A stretch of DNA of 64,000 nt from Mixophyes australis (GCA_036250195.1 JAVHZZ010000009.1:41941824-42005823); one strand, 5' to 3'; shown: positions 1 through 11,300, numbered from the stretch's first letter. The notes: generated by a model not told the origin, from the sequence alone. Program-made: numbers and translations.

Positions 1-970
1 CAGCATGGTGATCATAAGGGGGCACAGTGTGATAATAAGGAGGCACAGCATGGTGATGATGAAGGGGCACAGTAATGTGTGTGATAGCACAGGGGGCTTG
101 TGTTAATGTAATGTGTGTGATGGCATATGGGGCTTGTGGCAATGTAGTATGTGTGTGATGGCACAGTGGGCTTGTGGCAATGTAGTGTGTGTGTGATAGC
201 ACAGGGAGCTTGTGGCAATGTAATGTTTGGTGTGTTTGGGGGGGAGGGCACGAGGGACTTGTGGCAATGTAATGTGTGTGTGGTAGTTGGTGGCAAACTA
301 ATGGGTGCTCCTTTGTTTGTGAGGTGATGGTGGGGAAATTTAATAGTGGAAACTATTAATTTAAGATGGGGTGGTTTGGGGGCTATTAATTGAATGTGGG
401 GGTGATTTTGTGGAGATTGAAATCTATTAATTAAATATGAATATGAATTATTTAATGGCAAGCAATGGTTGCGGGGAATAAGTATATTTATTAAATGTAA
501 ATACTATTAAATTATTGCTGGGTTGATTGGAGGGAGGGAAATAGGTTTATTTATTAAATGGGAATACTATTACTTTAATGTTGGGTTTGGTTGGAGAGAT
601 ATATATCTATTTGTTAAATGGGAATACTATTATTTTAATGTTGGTGCTGGAGAAAGGCCTAATTATTAACTATGGGTGCTATTCATTTAGCGCCGGGTTG
701 GTTGGCATTTTCTAAATGTGCCCATTTTTTTCCAAATAGGGCCCCCAACATTCCAGGATCCAGACAAGCCGCAACTAAAGAAACCAGCAGCCAAAGGTAG
801 TGAAAGTAACAAGAACGGGTAGGAGAGAGCAGGACAGTCTGCCAACTGTTCTGATTCTAGTGGGACAATCCCGATTTTTGGTGACTCTTCTGCCGAATGT
901 AAGGGGCAGGCCAACACTGTGTACTCTTTATATACACACTGCATTCTTTATATACTACACTATGGTGCTA
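1..970. repeat. GT-rich minisatellite followed by AT-rich tandem units (composite repeat, copy 1)
   Basis: Positions 1-300 are a degenerate tandem array built on a GT-rich unit with the phrases ggcacag and cttgtggcaatgta. Positions 300-690 are AT-rich tandem units with repeated TTAATTTAAT-type and ggttggagggagg phrases. A tail (700-860) is closely similar to 57700-57850, so this is a second copy of the composite element at 56251-58072. The left part is cut off by the window edge. The long minus-strand open frame over 12-461 is only the complement of the repeat and has no protein-like composition. Confidence 0.75.
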
Positions 971-1980
971 GGTGTCCTTTTTCAGGTTTTGCCACACCTC
1001 CTCTAGTACTTTGGTTACACCTGTCTAGTGACTGGCCACACCCCTTCTGGTGGAACTCTACCATTGTATTCCCCCTGTGGGCCCTTCATGCCCCAGTCCG
1101 ATACTGCCTTTACATTAAACAAAATAATTAGTATTCTGATGCTGGCTATCCAGGACAACAAGGATGTGAAGTACACCTGCTGCCAGCAGTCATCTGATTG
1201 GCCAGAGTAGCTGTAAATAGAGCTGACGCTTAATGGAGCTTTGTATAAGAATAGGGATTATTTTAATATTCTTTCTATATGTTTCTTCTGGAGTATCAAC
1301 CAGCTACAACCAGTCCTGGTCCAATAGTGTAGTTTCATGATCATTCTCCCATTTTTCAATATAGAGCTCCTGTAAGGAAGTTGTGGGGATAAATACAATT
1401 TTGATATTACTTTGTGGGAGGGCCTTTTTGTCTCCAAAGCTCTTCAAACTCTGCAAAAAGTGGCAGATTTGAAATTACCCATGTGAACTTCAATAAAACA
1501 GAAAAGAACAGTGCTTGGAATAGTTCTCAAACTGCAAAATATATGTATGTCTCCAATTCAGATAAAAATAGTATTATTGATTATGACAGGTTTTTGAATG
1601 GTATTAACTAATATAAGGAACTGGCTCCAAACCAAAATTTTTAAAACATTCAATACTTTTTTATTGTATCAATACAATTGGCAAAATGGTATTAAAATGC
1701 AATAAACCACAATAATATCACACAATAAAAATAATGGTTACATACTCAGATGCATACAGATCTATGAAGGTTTCATTACACAAAAAGTCCTTATTTTGGA
1801 ATGGACCATTTCACTTTATTAGAGTAGCCAGATACGGGCTGAGTGGTATTAAACAGTGAATAACACTTCTTGATTTCTATATGCTCAATTCTTCTTCCCA
1901 ATAGAATTTGCATGGGAGTGTAGTCTATCCAGATTGAGTATACATAGTATACTTATATACATATAACATTTGGAGATTGT
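971..1980. other. No gene recognised
   Basis: AT-rich sequence with only short open frames. I see no domain, clear tandem repeat or terminal inverted repeat. Confidence 0.6.
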
Positions 1981-2294
1981 GGGCTTGATTCATTAAGGAA
2001 AGTAAAGCAAAAAAATTAGTAACTTTGAACCTTGGCAAAACCATGCTACAATGCAAAGGGTGCAAATGAGTTTATTGTTTTGCACATAAGTTAAAAACTG
2101 GCTGTTTTTTCATGTAGCACAAAAATACTTTATAACTTTATTTTTACACTGACATTAAAAGTTGATCTAGGACATGCTCTATCCCAGTTATAAATATGTC
2201 CTCATATTTTAAATTTACCTCCATCTCTAATACATGGGTTTGCCAAGGTTCAAAGTTACTCTTTTTACTTTACTTTCTTTAATGAATCAGGCCC
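1981..2294. mobile_element. MITE with GGGCTTGATTCATTAAGG-type inverted ends
   Basis: The left end GGGCTTGATTCATTAAGGAA is matched by an inverted right end finishing in AATGAATCAGGCCC. The inner arms also pair: an arm reading cctTGGCAAAaCCATG on the left answers CATGGGTTTGCCAAGG on the right. A 3-bp TGT flanks both sides (1978-1980 and 2295-2297). The 3-bp duplication and the end sequence resemble the elements at 40296 and 41261. I infer a PIF/Harbinger-type non-autonomous element; no coding sequence is present. Confidence 0.7.
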
Positions 2295-3600
2295 TGTGTG
2301 TCTACATAGTGTGTTGGAAATAGTGTAGGAGCAGGAGTAAGGATTGGAGAGTCTGGTGAGTTTTTTTATATAAAGATGTTAACAGGTGTCTGATTTGGAG
2401 GAATTTACACAATTCTTTTTTGTGGAGAGTGCAAAAAGGAGTTTCAGTGTAGACCTTCATCTAGAAATACCTGCCTCCACCCATTCCTTCAGTATTATAT
2501 TGGGAATAATTGATTCCAAGACTTTAATTTGGATCCAAATTAAAGAAAAAGGGCAAATAGTTTTTGCAGAAATCATCTTGTCCCAAACTTTTAGGCCACA
2601 TTTTAGTGAGTATTGTGTAGTGGCAGGCGTAGGCTTCTAGGTAGCCAGAGAAGGTATCCTAGTAAACAACTTTTTAGTGCTTTTTTCCATTTGTACCTAA
2701 GCTTTAGCTGAATGTTGGGATGTAAAATGATGTAGGCTATTTATTGTAGAAGCGAGTTGATAGAGAAGATTGGTGGTCATAAGTCCCACATTTCTTTTGT
2801 TCTCTATACAGAACAGTAGGAGAGGCTAGATTTCTGCCCTTTTCAGGAGAAGTTTTAAATAATTTTAGGTTAGATCACCATTTTAACTGTGGTTATCTTA
2901 CCCAGCCACCGAATATATTAAAAGATCAATTAAATCGGGTTAAGGAATGTCTAAGCGCTTTGATGATCTCTAATAGCAATCAAATTGTGACAAAAAAAAA
3001 TTATTATTCAAAATGAACAAAATACAAACATACTTATATATGAGAGTCTTTGTGTATATTATTCTTCTGTCCTCTTAGATGGATGAACCAGATATTGCCA
3101 TTGAAGTAAACGTACTAAAAATATAGTGTAATTCAGTTAAACACTTATGTCATAATTGTGATACATCACTGTGTAATATCATGACATTTGTTGTGTCCAA
3201 TACTTAAAACTTCACAATCTCTTTCTGTGCTTTGTAATCGAAATTCCTCGTTCACTGCCTCCTAGTGGTAGAGAACGTACTAGAGGTGTTCTTTAAAAAG
3301 GCCTGTGGTAAAGAGTCTTTTAGGTCAATCCTCCTGAATGTTCTCCTTTTCTTAATTCAACCCCTCATTTTAGGGAATATATAAAGCAAGAGAAAACAGA
3401 TCTAGCGCAATATAATTTAAAACTTTTACATTTTTAATACAACGATCATACACTCACACTAGTAAAACAGTAATAACACTCCAAATTAAAATATGTGCAC
3501 AAGTCTGTCTACCAGATGGAATGAATAAGAAGTGTAACAAGATCTTTCATTTCTCTGGGGTATTAGAAACACTGAAGTTTCTATCCAAATAGAGATGTTA
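2295..3600. other. No gene recognised
   Basis: AT-rich sequence. The open frame around 2386-2640 (84 residues) has no recognisable domain, and I do not support it as a gene. Confidence 0.5.
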
Positions 3601-3639
3601 ATGCTGGTAGGGTATTTAACACAAAGACTATGTCCTCAT

Positions 3640-4035
3640 CCTCCGACGCACTTCAACCATACAAGGTAGGTCTTTCTCAAGGTGGATGAGATGTATATAT
3701 AGCTCCATCTTATAGTCACATTGTCCATCATGTATACAGATTTAAAATACAATTGAGTCCGAGGAAAGTGAACGCCAATATATATTGTGCTATTTACTAA
3801 AATTGAAAATCAGATATGCAATATGAAGAGATCCCATTTTTATGGGACCTTTTAATAATGATCATATATTAGCAGCTATTATTCTGACGCCGCGGCCAGC
3901 CATCACAGCAATTATTCAAGACATTGTGGCAAGATTTGGTTATAAGTTGTCAAGGTATCGACTATGAGACCAGAACTCATATAGATGTCACCTTCGATCC
4001 TCTCTTGTTTGCATTCCAAAACTTACTCAGATTGA
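3640..4035 (-). mobile_element. Penelope-like element 3' region, inverted copy
   Basis: The reverse complement of this stretch is clearly similar to 7370-7690. Both share a block around gcaaacaagagagga, a block with tcccataaaaatgg, and a block reading attgcatatctgattttc. On the minus strand it also has ttgagaaag followed by a gaagtgcgtcgg phrase, like the GAAACGCGT phrase seen at 54700. Because 6965-7400 encodes a GIY-YIG-like endonuclease upstream of the same tail, I infer that this is the tail of a second, inverted PLE copy. No coding part is recognisable beyond about 4035. Confidence 0.5.
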
Positions 4036-5879
4036 TCAAAGGTTTGAACAATGCATTACACTCCATTCTCATATCCGAAACAAGTGAGATATTAAAATGA
4101 ACATATATAGAATAGCATCCAAATAATTGATAATCAGCTCCAATTTGACTGCGATAAAATAAATATATCACATACACTCAATTGACAAATTAAAATAGAC
4201 CATAGAAGGATAATTTACATGACAATCAGATTCGGCCAAAAATGTATCACTGTAAAAGAACATAATTATGTCCTTAAAGGTAAAACTTATCACAGATATT
4301 AGTCATCTGAACATTTAGAAAGTGCTTTATCTTCTTTCCTTTAAAATGAATATCTGTGGGGATCTAAAATGACTCAAATGTTGCAATCATTATACAATGA
4401 ACAAACATAGGCCACTGATTTATACATTGATGGATAAAAAATCTATCATTAGGCTAGGAAACAATTAATCTCAAAGTCTTTATTTAGGCCCTGAAGTTTA
4501 AGACAATTAAGTATGTATATCCATGATTATTGATATTTCTGCATTTTCAATTGCTCTGTAAAGAGTCAATACCCAAAATGTATTAAATCTTTCACTAAGC
4601 AGTTGTGCTTCTCTTTAAATTCTACTGAGACTAAATCTCAGTACAATTTAAAATCTTGCTCCCTTTCCTTATATTCCTTACATTCTTTATTTTCAATTTT
4701 GAATGCAGTAAACAAATTATTGCAAAAATATGGATAGGTACAGTTTTAAAGGAGCAAAGTAATGCATACAGCTTCATGATAACCAATAAGCTAATTGAAT
4801 AGTATTGTAGTTATTGATCATTTTGCTACAAGAACAAGATAGACGACACATGCAAGACAGAAGACAGGGGAAGGAAAGTAATATGAACACAAGAGGAAGA
4901 GTTTTAGAATAGGGATACAAAGAACAAGGGAGGAGGGGCCTCAGACAAGTTTTGTATAGTACTATGGGCTCCAGTCGCTAACCGACCTAGATTCACCAAT
5001 CTAGATTGGAAAGAGGAGAGGCAGAACACGCGCAATGGTCTGTATGCAGTTAGTTAACAAGGTGGAATGAGATTTAAATGTAGATGTCTATTTGAATTCC
5101 AACCATGGGAACTAGGTGGCCCGGAAATTCATGGGAAATTCATCCAACCCCATCAAGGTAATTTCATCCATAGACAAATAGTAGTTTATCCTATTAAACC
5201 ATTCCTTAATGGTGTTGGTGGGGAGGGGTTACAGAGATTGCCAGTGAATTGGGATTATTGCCCTGTCAGCATTATTAAGATGCTTCAAAACAAAAGTAAT
5301 CACTGTTTGCCAATACCTAGGTCTGAATGATCCTATACTTGAATTGTACCTCCAGCAGAATAATGACACCTTGGGAGAAAATGTATGGCCTTGGTTAGGA
5401 GCCATGTACCATCTCATTAAGATTTTGTCTCAATGACTGAAAGGCTATGTGAACTTGCATGCGTAGTTTGGAATATTTTGTCCACTCAATGTCAAACAGT
5501 GGTCTTGTAGATCTATATTTCAAGAGCTAAGAAACCTTGGCATGGACTGAGATAAGACTTTTTGAAACATTCGCACAGAACTTATCCATATCAATTAAAC
5601 CACCTGCTATATTTAAGTATTGCCAACATTATTTGCAGGAGGTGCTTCCAGAAAGAAAATTATTATAATTTGCACAAGGAGAGAAGAGAAGAAGATTCTC
5701 TCATAGAGGATGTACTCAAGGTTTACATATTCTTACAAATTACTTTATTATTATACTTTTTAAAATATCTATTGAGTGGAATATTTAAGATATGGAAGTA
5801 AAAAGTGAAAGCAAAAAAAGAAATATGATTAAAATCAAAGTGATTGTACACCTATTAGCACTACTAAATTTCAAGATGC
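4036..5879. other. No gene recognised; possibly degraded LINE flank
   Basis: Mostly AT-rich. The open frames at 5067-5330 (+) and 5229-5417 (-) overlap each other and show no family motif. The stretch lies downstream (on the minus strand) of the L1/Tx1-like fragment and may hold its decayed reverse transcriptase part, but I could not identify RT motifs. Confidence 0.4.
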
Positions 5880-6381
5880 ACTTATGGAATATTCATGTTG
5901 TCCGATCATTCAGCAGCTTTTTCAAGTCTGCCTTTGTCTCCCTCAATTCCTCAAATACTGATTGAGACATGGAACCCTTATGGCCCATTTTGAGAGTTGT
6001 TTGGCTTCTTTTGGTTGTTTCAGGAGGGACCCCAACTGAATACAGCACCCACATTTGTGTGCTTCCCATAAAGTGATTTTGGACAAGTCATCAGTGTTGC
6101 TTAGAGAAATATATTTCGCTATAGCCCCCTCTAGCTGAATCTTGCATTAGTGTCTCATTGATGTGCCAAGTCCAACTCCGTTTTGAGTCTAATACCAACG
6201 AAGACCATGTAATTTGACCTATATCACTGTCCACTAGCAAATGGAGGTGTTTATGGGCCAGAAATAAATAGTCAATACTGCTATATGTGGAGTGAACATG
6301 GGAAAAGTAAGAGTAGCCTCTATCAACTGGGTGAGTGAGTCTCCAAGTATCAGTCAGCTGGTGGTCGCAAAGCATCCGTCT

Positions 6382-6781
6382 TATCATCATCATCATCATC
6401 ATCATCATTTATTTATATAGCGCCACTAATTCCGCAGCGCTGTACAGAGAACTCATTCACATCAGTCCCTGCCCCATTGGAGCTTACAGTCTAATTCCCT
6501 AATATAGATACACACTCACACAGACACAGACACAGACAGACAAAGAGGGAGATTGACAGACAGACAGACAGACAGAGACTAGGGTCAATTTTTGATAGCA
6601 GCCAATTAACCTACTAGTATGTTTTTGGAGTATGGGAGGAAACCGGAGCACCCGGAGGAAACCCACGCAAACACAGGGAGAACATACAAACTCCACACAG
6701 ATAAGGCCATGGTCGGGAATCGAACTCATGACCCCAGTGCTGTGAGGCGGAAGTGCTAACCACTAGGCTACTGTGCTGCCC
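6382..6781 (-). mobile_element. tRNA-derived SINE with an L2-like tail
   Basis: Read on the minus strand, the head has a Pol III box A-like block TAGCCTAGTGGTTAGCAC (6753-6770) and a box B-like AGTTCGATTCC (6716-6726). The tRNA-unrelated body carries the vertebrate SINE phrases gtggagtttg, tttcctccgggtgctccgg and aggttaattgg. The tail contains agcgctgcggaattagtggc, followed by an (ATG)n-like run at 6386-6408. It sits inside the L1/Tx1 endonuclease remnant, so it inserted later. A second, older copy lies at 62054-62645. The cloverleaf is not intact, so this is not a tRNA gene. Confidence 0.85.
6500..6580. repeat. CA/GACA-rich microsatellite inside the SINE
   Basis: A run of cacaga and cagacaga units interrupts the SINE body. 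It gives a spurious low-complexity open frame on the minus strand. Confidence 0.8.
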
Positions 6782-6965
6782 CTATGCTTCTAACGTCCCT
6801 TTGCAATACCCTATTTGATGTAAAGGAGGAGTCAATTGAAGGGTCTAAAGTCCAACTGAAATCACCTCCTATAACCAGTATACCCTCCTGCTGGAGTGCA
6901 ATCGAGTCTAGAGAAAAGCTGACAGATAGCATTTACTGGCTTCAACTACAAAAAGGTCTGACAAC

Positions 6966-7690
6966 AATAATAAATTTGCTAAATCATTCATCACAAAATA
7001 AAGTCATTACCACAAAACTATAGAAAAAATCTGGGAGGTTCTATGTAAGGATCAAGTATTAAATCAGATTCTGCCAGAGATATATAAAAGAGCACCAAAC
7101 TTGAAAGACAAGTTAGAAAGACTCGCTTTACCCAAAGAGATTTCCTCTGGTTAAATTAAAACAAAATACCAATATAAATAATAAAATTGAAGAATTCACT
7201 GTACGAAATCAAGTATATAGAATTAAACATTTTGTTACCGGTAATTTGAATAATATAATATACTTATTAGAATGCAGGTGTAGTCTTTTCTTTATTGGAA
7301 AGACCCCGTGAATGCTCAAAAAATTAATTTCTGAGCATCTTTAGTAAATTTTTAGGATATTGACTATTACAGAGAAAGTTTTAGAATGCAAACAAGAGAG
7401 GACCGGAAGTGACATCTAGAAGAGTTTCGGTCCCATAGTCTATAGTTTAACAACTTCGAAACAAATCTTTCCACAATGTTTTGAACTGCCTTCGCGACTC
7501 AGGTGATGTTAATTGCTGTGATGGTGGACAGCAGCAACAGAATAATAAGGGCTAATATACGATCATTATTAAAAGTCCCATAAAAATTGGAGCGCTATAT
7601 ATTGCATATCTGATTTTCAATTTTTGTAAATAGCACACTATATACTGGTGTTCACTTTGTTGATATTGGTTTCCTAATGGAAAATACCAC
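6966..7690 (+). pseudogene. Penelope-like element: RT end, GIY-YIG endonuclease and 3' tail
   Basis: The plus strand encodes IWEVLCKDQVLNQILP then YKRAPNLKDKL (about 7020-7130). This is the pattern PLE reverse transcriptases show just before the linker. After a broken stretch comes IIYLLECRCSLFFIGKT and ISEHL (about 7250-7340), which matches the start of the GIY-YIG endonuclease of PLEs (a Cys-x-Cys motif, then a Y/F-IGKT block). Several stops interrupt the frame. From about 7390 on, the sequence matches the inverse of 3640-4035 and is taken as the 3' tail. The element is 5'-truncated and inactive. Confidence 0.7.
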
Positions 7691-7732
7691 GTTTAGTACA
7701 TTGCTTATGTATTATGTGTTTATAATCATAAC

Positions 7733-7737
<5 letters not shown>

Positions 7738-7776
<39 letters not shown>
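7738..7776. repeat. (GT)n(AT)n microsatellite
   Basis: A GT run is followed by an uninterrupted AT run of about 30 bp. Confidence 0.95.
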
Positions 7777-7778
<2 letters not shown>

Positions 7779-7814
7779 CCAGCAGCTATTATTAGAAAGA
7801 GTGTATGTGGCAAA

Positions 7815-8093
7815 CAGGGCCATCTTAACAACATTATGGGCCCCCGGGCAAAGCAGTGCACCGGGGCCCCTAGATATAGATGTATAGATGTATACAGATA
7901 CAGATATAGATATAGATATATACAGATAGAGATAGATAGATGTACTTGCTCAGTGACCCTTGAAGGTTTTTTTTGCAGGTTTTTTTCTTTTGCAGGATTA
8001 TTTATTCTCATTAAGAGCCGTGCCTACGGGGCCCCCTTGCCTATGGGGCCCCCGGGCAGCTGCCCATCATGCCCAATGGAAAAGATGGCCCTG
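7815..8093. mobile_element. hAT-type MITE (CAGGGCCATCTT ends), copy 1
   Basis: Inverted ends CAGGGCCATCTT and AAGATGGCCCTG enclose 279 bp. They are flanked by GTGGCAAA (7807-7814) and GTGACAAA (8094-8101), 7 of 8 bases identical, which is the 8-bp duplication expected of hAT transposons. The centre holds an ATAGAT/TAGA microsatellite. The same family occurs in opposite orientation at 62817-63104 with a perfect 8-bp duplication. The 181-residue open frame over this region is spurious. Confidence 0.85.
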
Positions 8094-8409
8094 GTGACAA
8101 AGTGCATTGTCTATAGCTTACGAAAAAGAAAAACAGGAAACATTGCAAATGCTGATCAAATTCATTTTTTACTATATATAGACTTGTTTTTCATTAAACC
8201 ACATCCTAGTAGGAAAATGTAAAAAGGAACACATATTTAGTGTATATCCTGTTAAAATAATAGAGTATAAGTTAAGGAATTTTAGGTGTGGCGTGCAGTT
8301 GTTGTAATTCAACCCTGAGCTGTGTCTCAGATAAGAACTCTGGATTTTGCTAACTAGAACTTCATATCATTTGATTAAGAACTTTTCTAAGAAACTTCAT
8401 TTTACAATC

Positions 8410-8427
8410 TGGGGGCGCATGCCGGTC
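8410..8427 (+). other. Possible retroviral primer-binding site at the end of a 5' LTR
   Basis: TGGGGGCGCATGCCGGTC follows tttaca, which could be the 3' end of an LTR. The first seven bases and several later ones agree with a proline-tRNA type primer site, as used by many gamma-like retroviruses. It lies just upstream of the gag and protease remnants on the same strand. The LTR itself (perhaps 8100-8406) could not be confirmed because no second LTR was found. Weakly supported. Confidence 0.3.
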
Positions 8428-8799
8428 TTCATCTTCAGCCTTTACTGCCTGGTCTCCTGGTCTCCACACTCCCACAGAGGGAACAGAGTCCATGCATGGC
8501 TGAACAGTCATTGGTATGTTTTAAATTACATTTTATTTATACTCATCAGGACGATAGCGGCAGTGATGGTGGATGAGGAGATAGAGTAGTGTTGAGCAAA
8601 ATTGCAAGAAGTGTTGAACTACAATATTACAATTTTCTGTGATCCATCATCTACATAATAACTAAATTTTTGGGACAATTTTTCCATTATTTAATTTGCT
8701 AGTTTAACTGATGAAATAGTCAGCCTGATCAACTGATGGTTTATTAGAGAAACATTTTAGAATAGGTAACAAATAACTGTAATATTAATTGTCTAATAG

Positions 8800-9520
8800 C
8801 CTGTGTGGCATAATCTGTGTGACAAATAGAGGTCTCCGTGGCAGACATGCCCAATTGGTGAGAAATGCCGCGTATTGTGTACCTAGACGTTTGTACCATT
8901 TGTGGAATCACATTACGGCGATGTCGGAACTGCATCTAAGACGTAAGAGTCTTGTGATATGCCCCATATGTAGTTAAAATAAAGATAATAAGAATGGGTG
9001 CCAAGAAAAGAAAGGAAAATATTGGGGCCGGTCCTATCAAAGAGCAGAAGCAAAGCCGTACAGACCAAAGGTGTGCATATTGGCATATGTGTACTATAGA
9101 TGCTATATTGTTATATAGTGTACAGAATGGTATCAATCAAATGGTTCTTTTGATATTAATGTATTACATAACTTGAGAGATTGTATAATTAAAATGTATG
9201 GATCAGAGAAACATTTTAAACATTTGAGGTGCTTGGACAAATGGTATAAATAATTTAAATGTCATAGAAAAGTAAATGGCGAAGTTAAAGATAATGTGAA
9301 ACCAAAAAGCCAGAAAAATGCGCTTGCAAGACCACCTTCTACATATCTTCAGCAGCCGTCAAAAGGTCTAAATCCAATACACAAGAGTGGTCAGAAAATG
9401 CTAAAATGTTGGAACTGTGGCAAATTTGGCCACCTGGCAAGGGACCTGGCCAGATACCCTAATATTGCACAAATCCCGATTTCCGCTTCAATCAGCCAAA
9501 TGCACCATAGTGATACGTAA
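8800..9520 (+). pseudogene. gag: Endogenous retrovirus gag remnant with nucleocapsid zinc knuckle
   Basis: The best-preserved piece reads KCWNCGKFGHLARD near 9400-9440. This is a retroviral CCHC knuckle in which Cys, Cys and His are present but the last Cys has been replaced (Leu at its expected place). The stretch before it (9110-9300) reads as a broken frame with WYQSNGSFDINVLHNLRD-like segments and is presumed capsid. A protease follows directly, giving the order gag-pro. The frame is interrupted, so the gene is dead. The exact 5' limit is uncertain. Confidence 0.6.
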
Positions 9521-9558
9521 CTTGCCCACAGGAAGATAGTCATACCTGTATCTGTGTT

Positions 9559-9945
9559 GTGGGTAATTCTCGACCTCAGTCTCAAATTGAACCAACCATA
9601 CATGTCCAGATAGATAAAAAATCCTACCCTTTTTTCATTGATACAGGGGCGGCCAGATCGGATTTACAGGTCAAACCTCACATACCAAAAATATTTGAGT
9701 CAGTTGAGGCTGTAGGGGTCTCAGGAGAAATACAAACGTTGCTTGTTTCTGCATGTCAAAAGGTTGCAATTGCTTCATTAAGTACTGAACATTCTTTTAT
9801 ACTTTCTGCCCATACACCCATGAACCTGCTGGGCAGGGATTTGTTATGCAAAATGAATCATATAATTTATTGTATACCAGATGGGATGTACCTTGATGTT
9901 CCACAATTGTATGAACAACAAGTCCAGTACTGCTTAGACCAATAG
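9559..9945 (+). pseudogene. pro: Endogenous retrovirus aspartic protease
   Basis: An uninterrupted frame of about 128 codons has the active-site motif FFIDTGAA (Asp codon at 9640-9642) and, near the C-terminal end, NLLGRDLLCKMN. These are the two hallmark blocks of retroviral proteases; the LLGRDLL form is typical of gamma- and epsilon-type viruses. There is no ATG at the start, as expected for a protein made by readthrough or frameshift from gag. It is the most intact part of this provirus. It lies between the zinc knuckle (9400) and RT fragments (9960 onward). Confidence 0.85.
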
Positions 9946-9949
9946 CATA

Positions 9950-10955
9950 TACCTCAAAAGATATTATCAGTACATATGTTTAATCTTGTCTTTGAAATGC
10001 TAAATGATATACCTGTTTGCCTGTGGACACAGAAATGTAAAGATATAAGACAAATGCATAACATATTAGCAATTTACATTGAATTACAAACAGGGAAATA
10101 CCCACCTTGAATACCACAGTATCCACTGAAACTAGAGGCTGAAATGTGGATTTACCCAGTTACACAATCATTACTAAAACAAGGTGTTTTGTGAAAATGT
10201 AGAAGTTCTGCCAACACTACTGTGTTTCCAGTAACCAAGGGGTAAATGTATGAATGTCCGATTTCTGCAAGTCGCCAGAAATCGGCGACTTTACAGGTAA
10301 AATTTAAAGCGGCGATGACTTGTAAAGGCAAGTTTGCCTTTACAAGCCATTGCCCCTTTAAATTTTCACTGCAAAGATGCTGATTTCCGGCGACTTGCAG
10401 AAATCGGACATTCATACATTTACCCCCAAGTGTAATAAAACTTCTGCTTAGTACAAGATTTGAGGGCACTAAATAAAGTAGTGAAACCACATTATCCAGT
10501 TGTGCCAAAACGCGCAGATACCAGATGACAGAACACATTTTTCTGTAATTGACCTGTGCAATGCTTTCTTTTCAATATCAACCCATTTGAACTTTACTGT
10601 ACGAAAGCAGGCAGAACAGCACTAGGTGTCCTTACATAAGAGCATTATTCTCATTATAGACCAATAGGGTATTATAGTGCACAATTGGACACTTTCGCAC
10701 AAGCCTCACCCTCATGTCTGCATTCAGTAGCAGTTGCAGCATTACTGGTGATAGGACACAAGATACAGTTCTCCAACGTATACTTTATTTGTATGTTCAC
10801 CATGCAATTGCCACATTACTTACCTCAGCCCAAACCAGGCAGGTTTCTACTGCTAGGTTAACTTGCTGGGAAATTGTTCTTCTAACTCCACCTAACATTT
10901 TCATATCTTGTTGTAACACCCTGAGTCCTGCCACTTTGCTTCCATATGAGACCCA
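9950..10955 (+). pseudogene. pol: Endogenous retrovirus pol remnant (RT and connection/RNase H start)
   Basis: The fragments run in family order. LLKQGVL with KCRSSANTTVFPVTK lies about 10165-10235. After a MITE insertion there is a decayed stretch with NKVVKPHYPVVP-like spacing, then HFSVIDLCNAFFSI (about 10530-10575), the RT block carrying the first catalytic Asp. Then LDTFAQASPSCLHSVAVAALLV (in pieces, 10687-10755) and the HHAIATLLTSAQTRQ and LTPPNIF blocks (10800-10905) match the thumb/connection to RNase H. The region with the second and third catalytic Asp (YxDD) is missing, and stops are frequent. The element is cut at 10955 by another repeat. Confidence 0.75.
10239..10426. mobile_element. 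188-bp palindromic MITE (GGGGTAAATG ends), copy A
   Basis: Near-perfect inverted arms begin GGGGTAAATGTATGAATG and end CATTCATACATTTACCCC. The arms contain atttctgcaagtcgcc and its inverse, and the centre is an imperfect hairpin. A 3-bp CAA flanks each side (10236-10238, 10427-10429). It splits the retroviral RT remnant, so it is younger than the provirus. It has the same length and end sequence as the copy at 25510-25697. Probably mobilised by a PIF/Harbinger transposase (inference from the 3-bp duplication). Confidence 0.85.
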
Positions 10956-11050
10956 GGGGTAAATGTATCATCCTCTGATTTTTTCAACTCGCCGGAAATC
11001 GGCGACTTTGCATTGAAAATTTAAAGCAGCAATGGCTTGTAAGGGCAAAC
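10956..11050. mobile_element. Truncated MITE of the GGGGTAAATG family
   Basis: Only the left arm is present, from cccaGGGGTAAATGTATC through gccggaaatcggcgactt to gggcaaacttgcct. The sequence then changes abruptly to hAT terminal-type GTTTTGG-rich sequence at about 11051. The right arm has been lost, probably in the same deletion that removed the left tip of the neighbouring hAT. Confidence 0.7.
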
Positions 11051-11234
11051 TTGCCTGTTTTGGGGTTTTTTTTTGATCTTGTTTGGTTTTGTTTTGCAAT
11101 TTGTTAAAAAATTAAATTTTTTTGGGCTAAAATAACATAATTTAGTGCTCCACCTATTTTTTTGGATAAGTGAGGTAATTCTACAGCTAATAAATGTCAA
11201 CGAGCGCTGACCTCCCTGGGTTGTGTGCTTTTAC

Positions 11235-11300
11235 GAGACGCACACCAATCCAGGGTGCCAGACAGCGCACTAAAAAGAGCTATTGAAATCCATGGCAAAA
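11235..11300 (+). pseudogene. NSMCE2: NSMCE2 C-terminal fragment inside hAT element 1 (first copy)
   Basis: The plus strand reads VPDSALKRAIEIHGKK. It aligns without gaps to VPDNALKRATEINSKK in the NSMCE2 retrocopy at 24305-24360, and to the same region of vertebrate NSMCE2, just before the stop. At the DNA level about 43 bases align with roughly 36 identical. Homology stops on both sides. A further copy of the fragment lies at 13530-13595, in a larger duplication that includes the following array unit. It is too short to be a gene; it is evidence of shared descent with the capture in hAT element 2. Confidence 0.6.

Larger units (their letters stand above)
5880..6965 (-). pseudogene. L1/Tx1-type LINE endonuclease remnant, split by a SINE
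   Basis: On the minus strand the right-hand part encodes VIGGDFSWTLDPSID, which resembles the GGDFN-type block of apurinic-like endonucleases in L1-clade LINEs. Across the SINE (6382-6781) the frame resumes with LTDTWRLTHP, FSHVHSTYSSIDYLFLA and DIGQITWS. These match the order of the C-terminal endonuclease blocks in L1/Tx1 elements (DxWR, YSRIDY-like, GPITWSDH-like). The last block has lost the usual DHAP residues. Beyond about 6090 the frame is broken by stops, with fragments typical of the linker to the RT domain. It is a dead 5' part of an element. Confidence 0.75.

Noticed and set aside
12..461. 149-codon His/Pro-rich frame
   Set aside because: Complement of a GT-rich minisatellite.
6716..6781. 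tRNA gene
   Set aside because: Pol III box-like blocks belong to the head of a SINE. The acceptor stem and cloverleaf are not intact, and the typical SINE body follows.
7677..8222. 181-codon frame with Tyr-Ile runs
   Set aside because: Runs through TA and TAGA microsatellites and a non-coding hAT-type element.
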